Positions 1-7,971 of a stretch of DNA of 56,999 nucleotides are shown here, piece after piece (the stretch's first letter is position 1; the number at the start of each line of letters is the position of its first letter). This DNA is from Bacteroidales bacterium (GTDB lineage Bacteria; Bacteroidota; Bacteroidia; Bacteroidales; AUK083). The translations under genes and the position numbers were made by a program. The stretch spans positions 1-56,999 of the forward strand of contig JAGGUV010000097.1 in assembly GCA_021158345.1 (NCBI GenBank), given 5' to 3'. Under the pieces are notes generated by a model, which was given only the letters and a program-made list of their open reading frames with translations, searched no databases and was not told the DNA's origin.

Positions 1-741
1 AAAAATTTATGGTATAATCCTGACAAAGACGGAGATTTTAATTTCAGAAAAGCATATTCAGATGAAAACACTTTAAATTCAATAAATAATATTGGTAGAA
101 AATGGGCTGCTATAAATATTCTATCAGCAAAAAAATATAATATTGATGATGAATTTCCTTTTGAGTTTAAGCCTGAGAAAAAAATTTCGAAACAATTGTT
201 AATGCAGGTTTTAAGAAACCACTACGAAGGTACTAAATATGAAATTACAGATAAAAATCCTCATAAAAATAAAATAGCAACAATCTGTTCAAATACAAAC
301 CAGTTTGCTTTTGTTGCCGAATTAAGAAATTTTATGCCTGTTGATATCGGAGTTGTTATGTGGGTTGCTCCCCGCAGACCCTGTACACAGGCTTTTATCC
401 CTTGGTATTGTGGAATTACGACAGTCCCTGAAAATTATTTTACTTATGATTTTAAATATGCTTCTGAAAATCATTTCAAAAAAAATGCTTTTAAAGATAT
501 TGAAAATCTTGCTTTTTTAAAATTTAAAAAATTTACTGAAGATATTGATAAAGATTATTTTAATTCAATTTCTGAAGAAAAACACAGTAATAAAATTTTT
601 GAAAATAAGCTTTTAAAAAAACAAGAAAAATTTGAACGTAAAGCATTAAAAATTTATCAGAAAGATAAAAGAAAAGCTAAAAAAATGTTGACAAGATATT
701 CAGAAAAAGCTGCTTTAAAAGCATTGAAAATAATAAATTAA
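1..741 (+). CDS. C69-family dipeptidase, 3' part (cut by window start)
   Basis: The reading frame is open from base 1 and runs to the TAA at 739-741, so this is the C-terminal 246 residues of a longer gene and the internal ATG at 196 is not the start. The segment with RNHYEGTKYEIT followed by PRRPCTQAFIPWYCG matches the C-terminal half of peptidase family C69 (PepD-like dipeptidases). In that family an N-terminal cysteine nucleophile, here outside the window, cleaves dipeptides. The tail from about residue 170 is Lys/Glu-rich and probably helical. A strong hairpin at 808-839 follows and separates it from the convergent pyrI. The family assignment is from recognised motifs; substrate and location (usually periplasmic or exported) are inference. 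Confidence 0.8.
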   Translation, partial: KNLWYNPDKDGDFNFRKAYSDENTLNSINNIGRKWAAINILSAKKYNIDDEFPFEFKPEKKISKQLLMQVLRNHYEGTKYEITDKNPHKNKIATICSNTNQFAFVAELRNFMPVDIGVVMWVAPRRPCTQAFIPWYCGITTVPENYFTYDFKYASENHFKKNAFKDIENLAFLKFKKFTEDIDKDYFNSISEEKHSNKIFENKLLKKQEKFERKALKIYQKDKRKAKKMLTRYSEKAALKALKIIN

Positions 742-807
742 AAGAAAATTGATTTTTTAGTAATTATCAACATTTTAAGCTCAACAGTAAAAATTTATTG
801 TGATAAA

Positions 808-847
808 AGAGTAATTCTGATATTTATCAGAATTACTCTTTGCTCTT
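808..847. terminator. Bidirectional terminator between the dipeptidase and pyrI
   Basis: A perfect inverted repeat (AGAGTAATTCTGATA at 808-822 and its complement at 825-839) with a minimal loop is followed by a T-rich run on the plus strand. It lies between two convergent genes, so it can end the dipeptidase transcript and plausibly the pyrBI transcript from the other side. Confidence 0.75.
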
Positions 848-850
848 TTT

Positions 851-1318
851 TTATATAAACTGAATATTTTCTTTTTTAGTAATTTTCTCACAATAATGAC
901 AATGAAGTTTAATGTCTTCCTTATCAATAACCTTAAATCTTGTAGTTACATTTTGGTTATTAGTGATACATTTAGGGTTAAAACATTTAACAATGCCTGT
1001 GATAGTGTCAGGGATTTCAACTTGTCTTTTCTCAATAACTTTATAATTTTTAATAACAATAAGAGTCGCTGACGGAGCCGCTAAAGCTATTTTGTTTATT
1101 TCTTCGCTTTTGAAATATTTATTGCTGACTTTTATAAGACCTTTATCGCCATATTTTTTACTGTCGAGATGTGTGCCGAAAAGTATTTGATTATCGATAT
1201 TATCAAGACCAAGAATTTTAATAACTCTGAAAACACTTTTTGAAGGAATATGGTCAATTACAGTACCATTTTCAATAGCAGTAACTTTTAGTTCTTTTCT
1301 TAACTGATTATCGTTCAT
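851..1318 (-). CDS. pyrI: Aspartate carbamoyltransferase regulatory subunit
   Basis: 155 residues, the usual length for PyrI. This subunit binds nucleotide effectors in its N-terminal domain and, through a C-terminal zinc domain, holds the catalytic trimers of aspartate carbamoyltransferase (pyrimidine synthesis) in the allosteric holoenzyme. Four zinc-ligand cysteines are visible at residues 112, 117, 140 and 143, with the classical C-x4-C ... C-x2-C spacing. It lies 68 bp downstream of pyrB in the same orientation, so the two are almost certainly co-transcribed as pyrBI. No leader-peptide attenuator is evident upstream of pyrB. Confidence 0.95.
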   Translation of the reverse strand: MNDNQLRKELKVTAIENGTVIDHIPSKSVFRVIKILGLDNIDNQILFGTHLDSKKYGDKGLIKVSNKYFKSEEINKIALAAPSATLIVIKNYKVIEKRQVEIPDTITGIVKCFNPKCITNNQNVTTRFKVIDKEDIKLHCHYCEKITKKENIQFI

Positions 1319-1386
1319 TTGATTTTTTATTTATTAAAAATTTACTTTAATTATTTTATGTGTTCAAAATTGTTTTTCTGACACAT

Positions 1387-2295
1387 TTATTTTAAGCCTA
1401 AAATTGAAGCTATTAAAGCCTCACGAACGTAAACGCCGTTTAAAGCCTGCTGAAAATAATACGCTTTAGGATTTGTGTCAACATCTTCAGATATTTCATT
1501 TACTCGTGGCAGAGGATGAAGTATTTTAAGATTATCTTTTGAATTTTCAAGCATATCATTTTTGAGCACATAACTGTTTTTCACTCTTTCGTATTCAAGA
1601 GGGTCGGCAAAACGCTCGCGTTGTATTCTTGTCATATAAAGAATATCAACTTTAGGGATTACCTCATTAATATCAGTATATTGATAATATTTTAGATTTT
1701 TATCTTTAATAAATCTTTTTACAGAGCTTGGAAGTTTAAGCTCAACAGGTGAAACAAGATGGAAAGTGCAATTGCAATCACTCAAAGCAATAACAAGAGA
1801 ATGCACAGTTCTGCCATATTTAAGATCACCAACAAAAGCAACATTAAGATTATCGAGAGTTCCCTGTGTTTTTCTGATAGAATAAAGGTCGAGCAGGCAT
1901 TGAGTCGGATGTTGATTAGCTCCGTCGCCTGCATTTATAACAGGTACAGAAGCTACCTCACTGGCAAAGCGTGCACTGCCTTCAACAGGATGACGCATTA
2001 CTATCAAATCAGAATAATTGCTCACTGTTTTTATAGTGTCTTTTAATGATTCACCTTTTTTAACACTTGAACTTGAAGCATCAGTAAAACCGACAATATG
2101 CCCTCCAAGACGGTTTACTGCACTTTCAAAACTTAAACGTGTTCTGGTAGAAGGTTCAAAAAATAAACTCGCAATAACATAATCATTTAAAATGTTTTGT
2201 GTAGGTTGTTTTTCAAATTCTTCTGCAATATCTAATATTTTTAAATATTCTTCTTTTGAATAATCATTTATTGAAATCAGACTTTTATTTTTCAT
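1387..2295 (-). CDS. pyrB: Aspartate carbamoyltransferase catalytic subunit
   Basis: 302 residues, close to the family norm of about 305-310. It catalyses carbamoyl phosphate + L-aspartate to N-carbamoyl-aspartate, the committed step of UMP synthesis, in the cytoplasm. Visible motifs are the carbamoyl-phosphate site FFEPSTRTR (about 45-53), the [13 protein letters not shown] loop (about 75-87) that reaches into the neighbouring active site, RHPVEGSA (101-108) and the C-terminal HPLPRVNEI. It is the first gene of a pyrB-pyrI pair on the minus strand. The upstream gap of 137 bp contains the terminator of the preceding gene. Confidence 0.97.
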   Translation of the reverse strand: MKNKSLISINDYSKEEYLKILDIAEEFEKQPTQNILNDYVIASLFFEPSTRTRLSFESAVNRLGGHIVGFTDASSSSVKKGESLKDTIKTVSNYSDLIVMRHPVEGSARFASEVASVPVINAGDGANQHPTQCLLDLYSIRKTQGTLDNLNVAFVGDLKYGRTVHSLVIALSDCNCTFHLVSPVELKLPSSVKRFIKDKNLKYYQYTDINEVIPKVDILYMTRIQRERFADPLEYERVKNSYVLKNDMLENSKDNLKILHPLPRVNEISEDVDTNPKAYYFQQALNGVYVREALIASILGLK

Positions 2296-2393
2296 TTATT
2301 ATATTGTTAAATTGTTATGTTTTTTAACAGACTCGTTTTTTTATTTTTTAAACTTTTTACCCTTAACTTTTTTAATATCTGATAAAAATACAA

Positions 2394-2428
2394 AAAAAAA
2401 GCGACTTTTTTTAAAGTCGCTTTTCAAA
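2394..2428 (-). terminator. Terminator downstream of the cDPG-synthetase-like GTPase
   Basis: The sequence AAGCGACTTT ... AAAGTCGCTTTT forms a stem with about 10 bp arms and a T-rich loop. Read on the minus strand it lies just after the stop at 2433 and is followed by a T run, as expected for an intrinsic terminator that isolates this gene from pyrB. Confidence 0.8.
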
Positions 2429-2432
2429 AAAA

Positions 2433-3770
2433 TTATAGATTAAATTTTTTAACAAAATCACCGAGGATATCATTTAAATCAGGTTTTCCAATTTCCTGAA
2501 GATCATAATAAACACGTGTGTTTGGTTTTTTAATATTGATAATTCTGTTTAAGTCGATAGGAGTACCGATAATAACAGAATCACAATCAGTATTGTTAAT
2601 AGTAGTTTCTAAGTCTTTTAGTTGTTCTTTGCTGTATCCCATAGCAGGTAATAGAGTACCGATATTAGGATAAATTTTAAATGTTTCAGCTAATTTACCA
2701 ACAACAAAAGGTCTTGGGTCAACTTCCTCAGCAGCACCGAATTTACGGGCAGCAATAGTACCTGCACCTAATTTCATTTCACCGTGAGTTAAAGTAGGAC
2801 CATCTTCTACAACTAAAACTCTCTTACCTTTGATAACTTCAGGATTATCAACAGAAATAGGAGAAGCAGCATCAATAACCTGAGCTTTAGGATTAACTTT
2901 AGCAATGCTTTCTCTAACGGTTTGAATACCTTCAGGATAAGCAGAGTCCATTTTGTTAATAACAATAGCGTCAGCTAATCTCATATTAACTTCACCCGGA
3001 TAATAGCTTAATTCAGCACCTGGTCTGTGAGGGTCGGCAACAGTAATAGTAAGGTCAGGTTTGTAGAATGAGAAGTCGTTATTACCACCGTCCCAAAGAA
3101 TAACATCACAACCTGCAGGGTCTTTTTCGGCTGCTCTTAAAATAGCTTCATAGTCAACACCTGCATAGATAATGTTACCGCGAACAACATGAGGTTCGTA
3201 TTCTTCCATTTCTTCAACAGTACATTCATTTTTCTTCAAATCTTCGACAGTAGCAAATCTTTGAACAGCTTGTTTAGCAAGATCGCCGTAAGGCATAGGA
3301 TGACGGATAGCAATAACTTTAAGACCTTTTTCCATTAAGTATTCAATAACTTTTCTGGAAGTTTGTGATTTACCACAACCTGTTCTGGTAGCAACAACAG
3401 CAATAACAGGTTTTGTACTTTTAACCATAGTGTCATTAGGACCTAATAAAATAAAATTAGCACCGGCAGCATTTACTATGGAGCTAATATTCATAAGTCT
3501 TTTGTAAGGGACATCGCTGTAAGAAAAAACACAATCGTCAATGTTTTTCTCTTTAATAAGATTTGGTAAATCTTCTTCTGCAACAATTGGGATACCATTT
3601 GGATATAAGTCTTCACCTGCTAAAACAGCAGGATAAGCTCTTCCATCGATATCGGGAATTTGTGCGGCTGTAAAAGCCACTACATTATAGTTGACATTTC
3701 CACGATAATATGTGTTAAAATTATGGAAATCTCTTCCCGCAGCACCAATAATAATTACATTTTTTTTCAT
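2433..3770 (-). CDS. Cyclic 2,3-diphosphoglycerate synthetase-like GTPase (COG2403)
   Basis: 445 residues. An N-terminal Rossmann-like part (about 1-120, starting KKNVIIIGAAGRDFHNFNT) is followed by a SIMIBI-type P-loop ATRTGCGKS (about 128-136), a Walker B/DGG segment (ILWDGGNNDFSF) and an INKMD specificity motif (about 270). This combination matches the family containing archaeal cyclic 2,3-diphosphoglycerate synthetase, in bacteria usually annotated only as a GTPase; the bacterial role is not established. It has its own promoter (3821-3851) and a strong terminator, so it looks monocistronic. Codon choice looks visibly less AT-rich than its neighbours, which would fit high expression. A purine-rich AAAGGGA lies upstream of the ATG. 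Function beyond nucleotide hydrolysis is unproven. Confidence 0.85.
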   Translation of the reverse strand: MKKNVIIIGAAGRDFHNFNTYYRGNVNYNVVAFTAAQIPDIDGRAYPAVLAGEDLYPNGIPIVAEEDLPNLIKEKNIDDCVFSYSDVPYKRLMNISSIVNAAGANFILLGPNDTMVKSTKPVIAVVATRTGCGKSQTSRKVIEYLMEKGLKVIAIRHPMPYGDLAKQAVQRFATVEDLKKNECTVEEMEEYEPHVVRGNIIYAGVDYEAILRAAEKDPAGCDVILWDGGNNDFSFYKPDLTITVADPHRPGAELSYYPGEVNMRLADAIVINKMDSAYPEGIQTVRESIAKVNPKAQVIDAASPISVDNPEVIKGKRVLVVEDGPTLTHGEMKLGAGTIAARKFGAAEEVDPRPFVVGKLAETFKIYPNIGTLLPAMGYSKEQLKDLETTINNTDCDSVIIGTPIDLNRIINIKKPNTRVYYDLQEIGKPDLNDILGDFVKKFNL

Positions 3771-3820
3771 TATTATTTCCCTTTAAAATTTATAAAATTA
3801 TTTAATTATATTATCAAATG

Positions 3821-3851
3821 CAAAGATAAAAGATTAAAATTCTTGAGCAAA
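3821..3851 (-). promoter_or_regulatory. Bacteroidota-type promoter for the COG2403 GTPase
   Basis: On the minus strand a -33 TTTG (complement of 3848-3851), a 19-bp spacer and a -7 TATCTTTG (complement of 3821-3828) match the TTTG/TAnnTTTG sigma-ABfr consensus. The predicted leader to the ATG at 3770 is about 45 nt and contains AAAGGGA. Confidence 0.7.
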
Positions 3852-3903
3852 TTTTATAAAATAATTTTATAAAAAATTTTATTAACGGGATTTTAAACAG
3901 TCT

Positions 3904-5976
3904 CTATTCAGGATACTCAATTCTTATATGATGAATATTTAACAATCTCTTTTTAAAGACATTTTTAACTTTTGTAATGTCCTTAAAAGTAATATCAGAA
4001 TTAATAAATTGTTTTTCCTGAATTTGTTTATCAATAATATTGTCAACGAGGTCGTTAATTTTTTGTTCATCAGGTTCTTTAATACTGCGCGAGGCAGCTT
4101 CAACAGAATCAGCCATCATAAGAATAGCAGTTTCTTTTGAAAAAGGCAAAAGTCCATTATATGAAAAATCATCTTCGTTAATTGGTTCATCGGGGAAATA
4201 TTTTTTCTGTAGAGTATAAAAATATTCCACTTTTCTGGTGCCATGATGTGTCCTGATAAAGTCAATAATTTTTTCAGGAAGTTTATACTTTTTAGCCATT
4301 TCAATACCCTTAATAACATGGCTGATAATAATTTTTGCACTCTCTGCATAAGTATGGTCGTCATGAGGATTAGTACCTGATGATTGGTTTTCAATAAAAT
4401 ACATAGGCATATCCATTTTTCCTATATCATGATACAAAGCTCCTGTTCTTATCAGTAATGAATTACCTCCGATTTTGTAAATAGCTTCTTCTGCTAAATT
4501 TGAAACCTGCAGCGAATGTTGAAAAGTACCAGGTGCTTTCATTGATAATTGCCTTAAGAGTTTTGAATTTGAATCTGACAACTCCATTAAAGTAACATCA
4601 GTAATAAATCCAAATAATTTTTCATATAAAAATATTAATGGATATGAAAATAATGTTAAGATTGAACTTATTGCAAATAATCCGTAATTTATATATTTAA
4701 TATCTTCAAAATTTCCTTGTTGTATAAGTGATAAGGCTGTGTATATTAACGAATAAGATAAAAATATTAACACTGAAGTAAGGAAAAATTGTGAGCGATT
4801 TTGCAATTTTACTATGCTTAAGATGGTAACAATGCCTGTTATTAATTGCAGAAATATAAACTCGAAACTATTTGGTACAATAAGCCCGATTAAAACTATT
4901 GTGATAATGGTTACAAACAACGCCAGATTAGTATCAAAAAATGAACGTATAACAATTGGAACTAAACATATTGGCACAAGGTATATTAAACTGGGATTAT
5001 ATTTAACAGTTATTTTAGTCATAAAAACTGTTAAGATAATTGTAAATAAAATCAATATTAGTTTTTTGTTACTGTAAAAAATATCCTTTCTGAAAAACAG
5101 CAAAAACAAAATAAATACTGTAATAATAATTAACACTAATATTATTTGTCCTGTTAATATCAAATGATAATCAGAAGAATTGCCTATTTGATTTTCATAA
5201 TCTTTTTTTAAAGAATAAAGAATTTGAAATTTATTATTTGAAATAATATCCCCTTTTGAAATAATTTTTTCGCCTTTTTGAATCATACCATGCGATAAAG
5301 AAATTTTATTTAATGCTGCTTGTTTTGCTTTTAAAGTAAGATTTTCATCATATTTTACATTTTGAATAATACAATTTGTTAAAAGCCTTGTTAAAAGCGT
5401 AACATCAATATTATCATGTTCTTTTAATACCTTTTGAATATATATGTTAGCACTGTGAATTGTAAACAAATCTTTCAGCTCTTTTTTTTCTGCAACATTA
5501 TTTTTTAAAATATTGATATTATAATCATCAGGCTTATTTTCAATTGTTTTATGCACTTCAATTATCCCTTTTGATAATATAGTGTCATAAATTGAAACAC
5601 AAACCTCTCTGTTAAGATTTTTTAAATAATTGTTTGAGTCTTTATTCGGATATTTTTCATCCCATTTTAAATTAAAATTTTTAATAAGTTTATTTTTGTT
5701 TTGATCAGATGTGTCTTTTATGTATTTAAAATAAGGGTGTAAATTTTTTAAAATTTCCTTTTTTTCAACTTTTATTTCAGCATCTGATTTTAGTATCGCA
5801 AAATCAAAAGGCGCTATTAAATCTTCGTGCTGCCAAGGCTTGCCCTTTTGAAATTCATATTTGAATTTTAAATTCTTTGGAAAGAATGATAATAATATAA
5901 GTACTGTTACTGTGAATAAAAAATACTTGTATATTAAAAGATAATGTTCTCTAAAAAAAGATAAAATTTTTTTCAT
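3904..5976 (-). CDS. 7TM-HD phosphohydrolase, PgpH-type c-di-AMP phosphodiesterase
   Basis: 690 residues with the standard PgpH order: a short N-terminal cytoplasmic piece and one membrane segment (about 17-32), a large extracytoplasmic 7TMR-HDED-like domain (about 50-265), seven membrane segments (about 272-455), then a cytoplasmic HD domain. HD metal ligands are visible: H487 in TFQHSLQ, H516-D517 in ALYHDIGK, and the HDDH pair at about 538-541; the conserved HHGT segment also follows. The family hydrolyses cyclic di-AMP to pApA. A TAGCTTTG -7-like box occurs at 6005-6012 (minus strand) without a well-spaced -33. The symbol pgpH is withheld because Bacteroidota members are not all characterised. 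Confidence 0.9.
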   Translation of the reverse strand: MKKILSFFREHYLLIYKYFLFTVTVLILLSFFPKNLKFKYEFQKGKPWQHEDLIAPFDFAILKSDAEIKVEKKEILKNLHPYFKYIKDTSDQNKNKLIKNFNLKWDEKYPNKDSNNYLKNLNREVCVSIYDTILSKGIIEVHKTIENKPDDYNINILKNNVAEKKELKDLFTIHSANIYIQKVLKEHDNIDVTLLTRLLTNCIIQNVKYDENLTLKAKQAALNKISLSHGMIQKGEKIISKGDIISNNKFQILYSLKKDYENQIGNSSDYHLILTGQIILVLIIITVFILFLLFFRKDIFYSNKKLILILFTIILTVFMTKITVKYNPSLIYLVPICLVPIVIRSFFDTNLALFVTIITIVLIGLIVPNSFEFIFLQLITGIVTILSIVKLQNRSQFFLTSVLIFLSYSLIYTALSLIQQGNFEDIKYINYGLFAISSILTLFSYPLIFLYEKLFGFITDVTLMELSDSNSKLLRQLSMKAPGTFQHSLQVSNLAEEAIYKIGGNSLLIRTGALYHDIGKMDMPMYFIENQSSGTNPHDDHTYAESAKIIISHVIKGIEMAKKYKLPEKIIDFIRTHHGTRKVEYFYTLQKKYFPDEPINEDDFSYNGLLPFSKETAILMMADSVEAASRSIKEPDEQKINDLVDNIIDKQIQEKQFINSDITFKDITKVKNVFKKRLLNIHHIRIEYPE

Positions 5977-6372
5977 CTGTTAAATAATTTTATTTGATAA
6001 AAATCAAAGCTACAATTTATATTGAATTATTAAATAATACAAATTATTTTTTTATGTAAATTATAGCAAAAATACTATTTTTCTGTTTTTATTTACTAAT
6101 TTAATAAAAATCTATAAATTTTAAAATGATGGATTATTTTGTTTGATTTTTAATTTCGGATGCGGATAATACCTCTGTACACTTGTAGTTTTTTCTAACC
6201 GGAATCCTACAGGGATGTTAAATAAGATTTTTGCCAACACAGAAATTCCAACATAGAAAACTAAAAGAGCATAATCTCTCCATCCACAGAAAAAAAAAAG
6301 AAAAACAATTTTTTTATATATTGAAATATGATATATTTTATTTAAATTTGATGTTTCAATTCATACAAAAAT
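5977..6372. other. Gene-poor stretch ahead of a decayed regulator
   Basis: No gene is supported here. A 61-codon frame at 6231-6416 is low-complexity Lys/Asn/Phe and only overlaps the decayed XRE gene that follows. A segment around 6150-6222 (CCGGAATCCTACAGGGATG) resembles the short palindromic repeat family found at 6595-6678. Confidence 0.5.
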
Positions 6373-6545
6373 ATGAACAGAATAATATTAGTTTTGAAAA
6401 AAAAGAAATTAAGTAAAAGTGGCTTGCTGAGAAACTTGGTAAAAGTTATAATTTGATTAATGGTTATGTTCAAAACCTATAACAGCACTTACTTGAAGTC
6501 CTTTTTGAAATTAATAAAATGTTTACGGGATTATTTTATTTACCG
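6373..6545 (+). pseudogene. Decayed XRE-family helix-turn-helix regulator
   Basis: Translation from the ATG at 6373 gives MNRIILVLKKKKLSK; a frameshift near 6415 then leads into KWLAEKLGKSYNLINGYVQN, a TAA stop, and QHLLEVLFEINKMF. Joined, these read as a typical short Bacteroidota XRE regulator, in which helix 2-turn-helix 3 is WLAEKLGKSYN followed by the recognition helix and then the segment leading to LEVLFEI. At least one frameshift and one internal stop are needed, and the C-terminal end is lost. Gene fragments like this often come from addiction or restriction modules, but no partner is preserved nearby. Recognition is by pattern, not by alignment. Confidence 0.6.
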
Positions 6546-6594
6546 GTATTAATAATAATCAATCCAAATAAATATTTAATAAAATAATTGAGAA

Positions 6595-6678
6595 AACTCC
6601 GTAGGAGTTAAATAATAATAACCGCAGGTGAAACCTGTGGTAATATGGATAAATAAAAATACAACTCCGAAGGAGTTG
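6595..6678. repeat. Cluster of three short palindromes (Bacteroidota REP-like)
   Basis: Three palindromes lie in tandem: AACTCCGTAGGAGTT (6595-6609), ACCGCAGGTGAAACCTGTGGT (6621-6641, one G-T pair) and CAACTCCGAAGGAGTTG (6662-6678). The first and third are the same motif with one changed centre base. They sit in a non-coding gap next to a decayed gene. Function is unknown. Confidence 0.75.
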
Positions 6679-6877
6679 AACTAAAATAATTTATATTATT
6701 ATAAAACTTGCATTAATAGTTGTAAACAGCTCCAAACAATCCCATGATTCTCGCAAAAGTAAATCATAACTTTTGAAAAAAACGAGGCCTTTAATATTTA
6801 TTAAAAAATAATTTAAAAATTTCACCATAATCATAGCTTAAAATTTATTATATTTGAATAATAAAATTATAAAGATT

Positions 6878-7654
6878 ATGAAATTTGGTATATGTAATTT
6901 AAGCTCAGCACCTTTAAGAATCGAACCATCGCATAAATCAGAAATGGTAAACGAATTATTATTCGGTGAAACTTATAAGATTATTGAGAAATATGAAAAT
7001 TGGTATAAAATCATCTCTGATTTTGATGATTACCATGGGTGGATTAATGAAAATCAGTTTTGTAATATTGATGAAATGGAATACACAAGAATTAAAAAAT
7101 CAAAATTATTTTATACTAAAAACTTGTGTGAAAACATTTTCAATAAAACAAAAAATATAAAATCTCCTATTATAATTGGCAGCACTTTGCCGGCTCTTAA
7201 AAATAAAAGTTTTAAAATTAATAACGATTTTTATGAATTTTATGGTGATACATCTGATGAAAAATCAGACATAAGAGAATCACTGATAAAAACAGCTAAA
7301 AAATATTTGAATGCTCCTTATTTGTGGGGTGGACGTTCTCCTTTTGGTATCGACTGCTCAGGATTTACACAAATAGTATTTAAAATTCAAGGTATAGAAC
7401 TTTTCAGAGATGCTGCACAGCAGGCAACACAAGGTAAAAATTTAAATTTTATCTCCGAAGCAAAACCCGGCGACCTTGCCTTCTTTGATAATGAAGAAGG
7501 GGATATTGTGCATGTGGGAATTATTATGGAAAACAAAAAAATTATTCATGCTTATGGCTGTGTTCGTATTGACAATATTGACCATAACGGGATATTTAAC
7601 TCGGAATTAAATAAATACACTCACAATTTAAGATTGATAAAAAAAATAATCTGA
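6878..7654 (+). CDS. Secreted-type NlpC/P60 (C40) peptidase with SH3-like domain
   Basis: 258 residues from the ATG at 6878. A TTG eight codons upstream (6854) is also in frame, but MKFGICNLSSAPLR is the better family-like start. An N-terminal SH3b-like region (about 1-60) and a middle linker region precede the NlpC/P60 domain (about 132-258). The catalytic Cys160 is in FGIDCSGF, His212 in DIVHVGI and a third polar residue His224 in IIHAYG, matching the Cys-His-His triad of gamma-D-glutamyl-diamino-acid endopeptidases acting on peptidoglycan peptides. No signal peptide is visible, so the protein may be cytoplasmic and act in muropeptide recycling, as YkfC-like members do; that is inference. 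Confidence 0.9.
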   Translation: MKFGICNLSSAPLRIEPSHKSEMVNELLFGETYKIIEKYENWYKIISDFDDYHGWINENQFCNIDEMEYTRIKKSKLFYTKNLCENIFNKTKNIKSPIIIGSTLPALKNKSFKINNDFYEFYGDTSDEKSDIRESLIKTAKKYLNAPYLWGGRSPFGIDCSGFTQIVFKIQGIELFRDAAQQATQGKNLNFISEAKPGDLAFFDNEEGDIVHVGIIMENKKIIHAYGCVRIDNIDHNGIFNSELNKYTHNLRLIKKII

Positions 7655-7734
7655 TTTTCTTTTTAAAATTAAAATAAAATATAGATTTGCAAATGCAATT
7701 TCAGAGAAAAAAATTCTCTATAATTGCAAAAAAT

Positions 7735-7845
7735 ATCTTCAGGGCAGGGTGTAATTCCCGACCGGCGGTGATAGTCCGCGACTCCCTTTTGGGACTGATT
7801 TGGTGAAATTCCAAAGCCGACAGTAAAGTCTGGATGGAAGAAGAT
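7735..7845 (+). ncRNA. FMN riboswitch (RFN element)
   Basis: The segment has the conserved RFN core: P1 arms ATCTTC (7735-7740) and GAAGAT (7840-7845), the opening AGGGCAGGGTG, ACCGGCGGTGATAGTCCGCG, GATTTGGTGAAATTCC, and the closing GCCGACAGTAAAGTCTGGA. These are the near-invariant parts of the FMN aptamer. It lies between the C40 peptidase and the TonB-dependent receptor on the same strand as both. The terminator at 7893-7926 makes a transcriptional OFF switch the likely mechanism. A separate hairpin at 7694-7728 (TGCAATT/AATTGCA with an inner GAGAA/TTCTC) precedes it and is of unknown role. Confidence 0.97.
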
Positions 7846-7892
7846 TATTAATGCGGTTTTTTATACGACATTATCCTTTTTTGAAATATATG

Positions 7893-7926
7893 CCCTGATG
7901 TTAATTTTTTACATCAGGGTTTTTTA
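7893..7926 (+). terminator. Expression-platform terminator of the FMN riboswitch
   Basis: CCCTGATGT (7893-7901) pairs with ACATCAGGG (7911-7919) and is followed by a T run. It lies 47 nt after the aptamer and 46 nt before the receptor ATG, so FMN binding would favour termination before the receptor gene. Confidence 0.85.
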
Positions 7927-7971
7927 TTGCCCTGAAATTTTTATTGTTAAATCTTTTAAAATTTTAAATTT

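Noticed and set aside
4116-4394. A 92-codon frame inside the PgpH-like gene on the same strand
   Set aside because: Alternative frame of the HD domain; no independent support.
6231-6416. A 61-codon plus-strand frame after the PgpH-like gene
   Set aside because: Low-complexity Lys/Asn/Phe content, no family resemblance, overlaps the decayed XRE frame.
7694-7728. Hairpin ahead of the FMN riboswitch as a terminator of the C40 peptidase
   Set aside because: The stem is good but no T run follows, so it is not called as a terminator.
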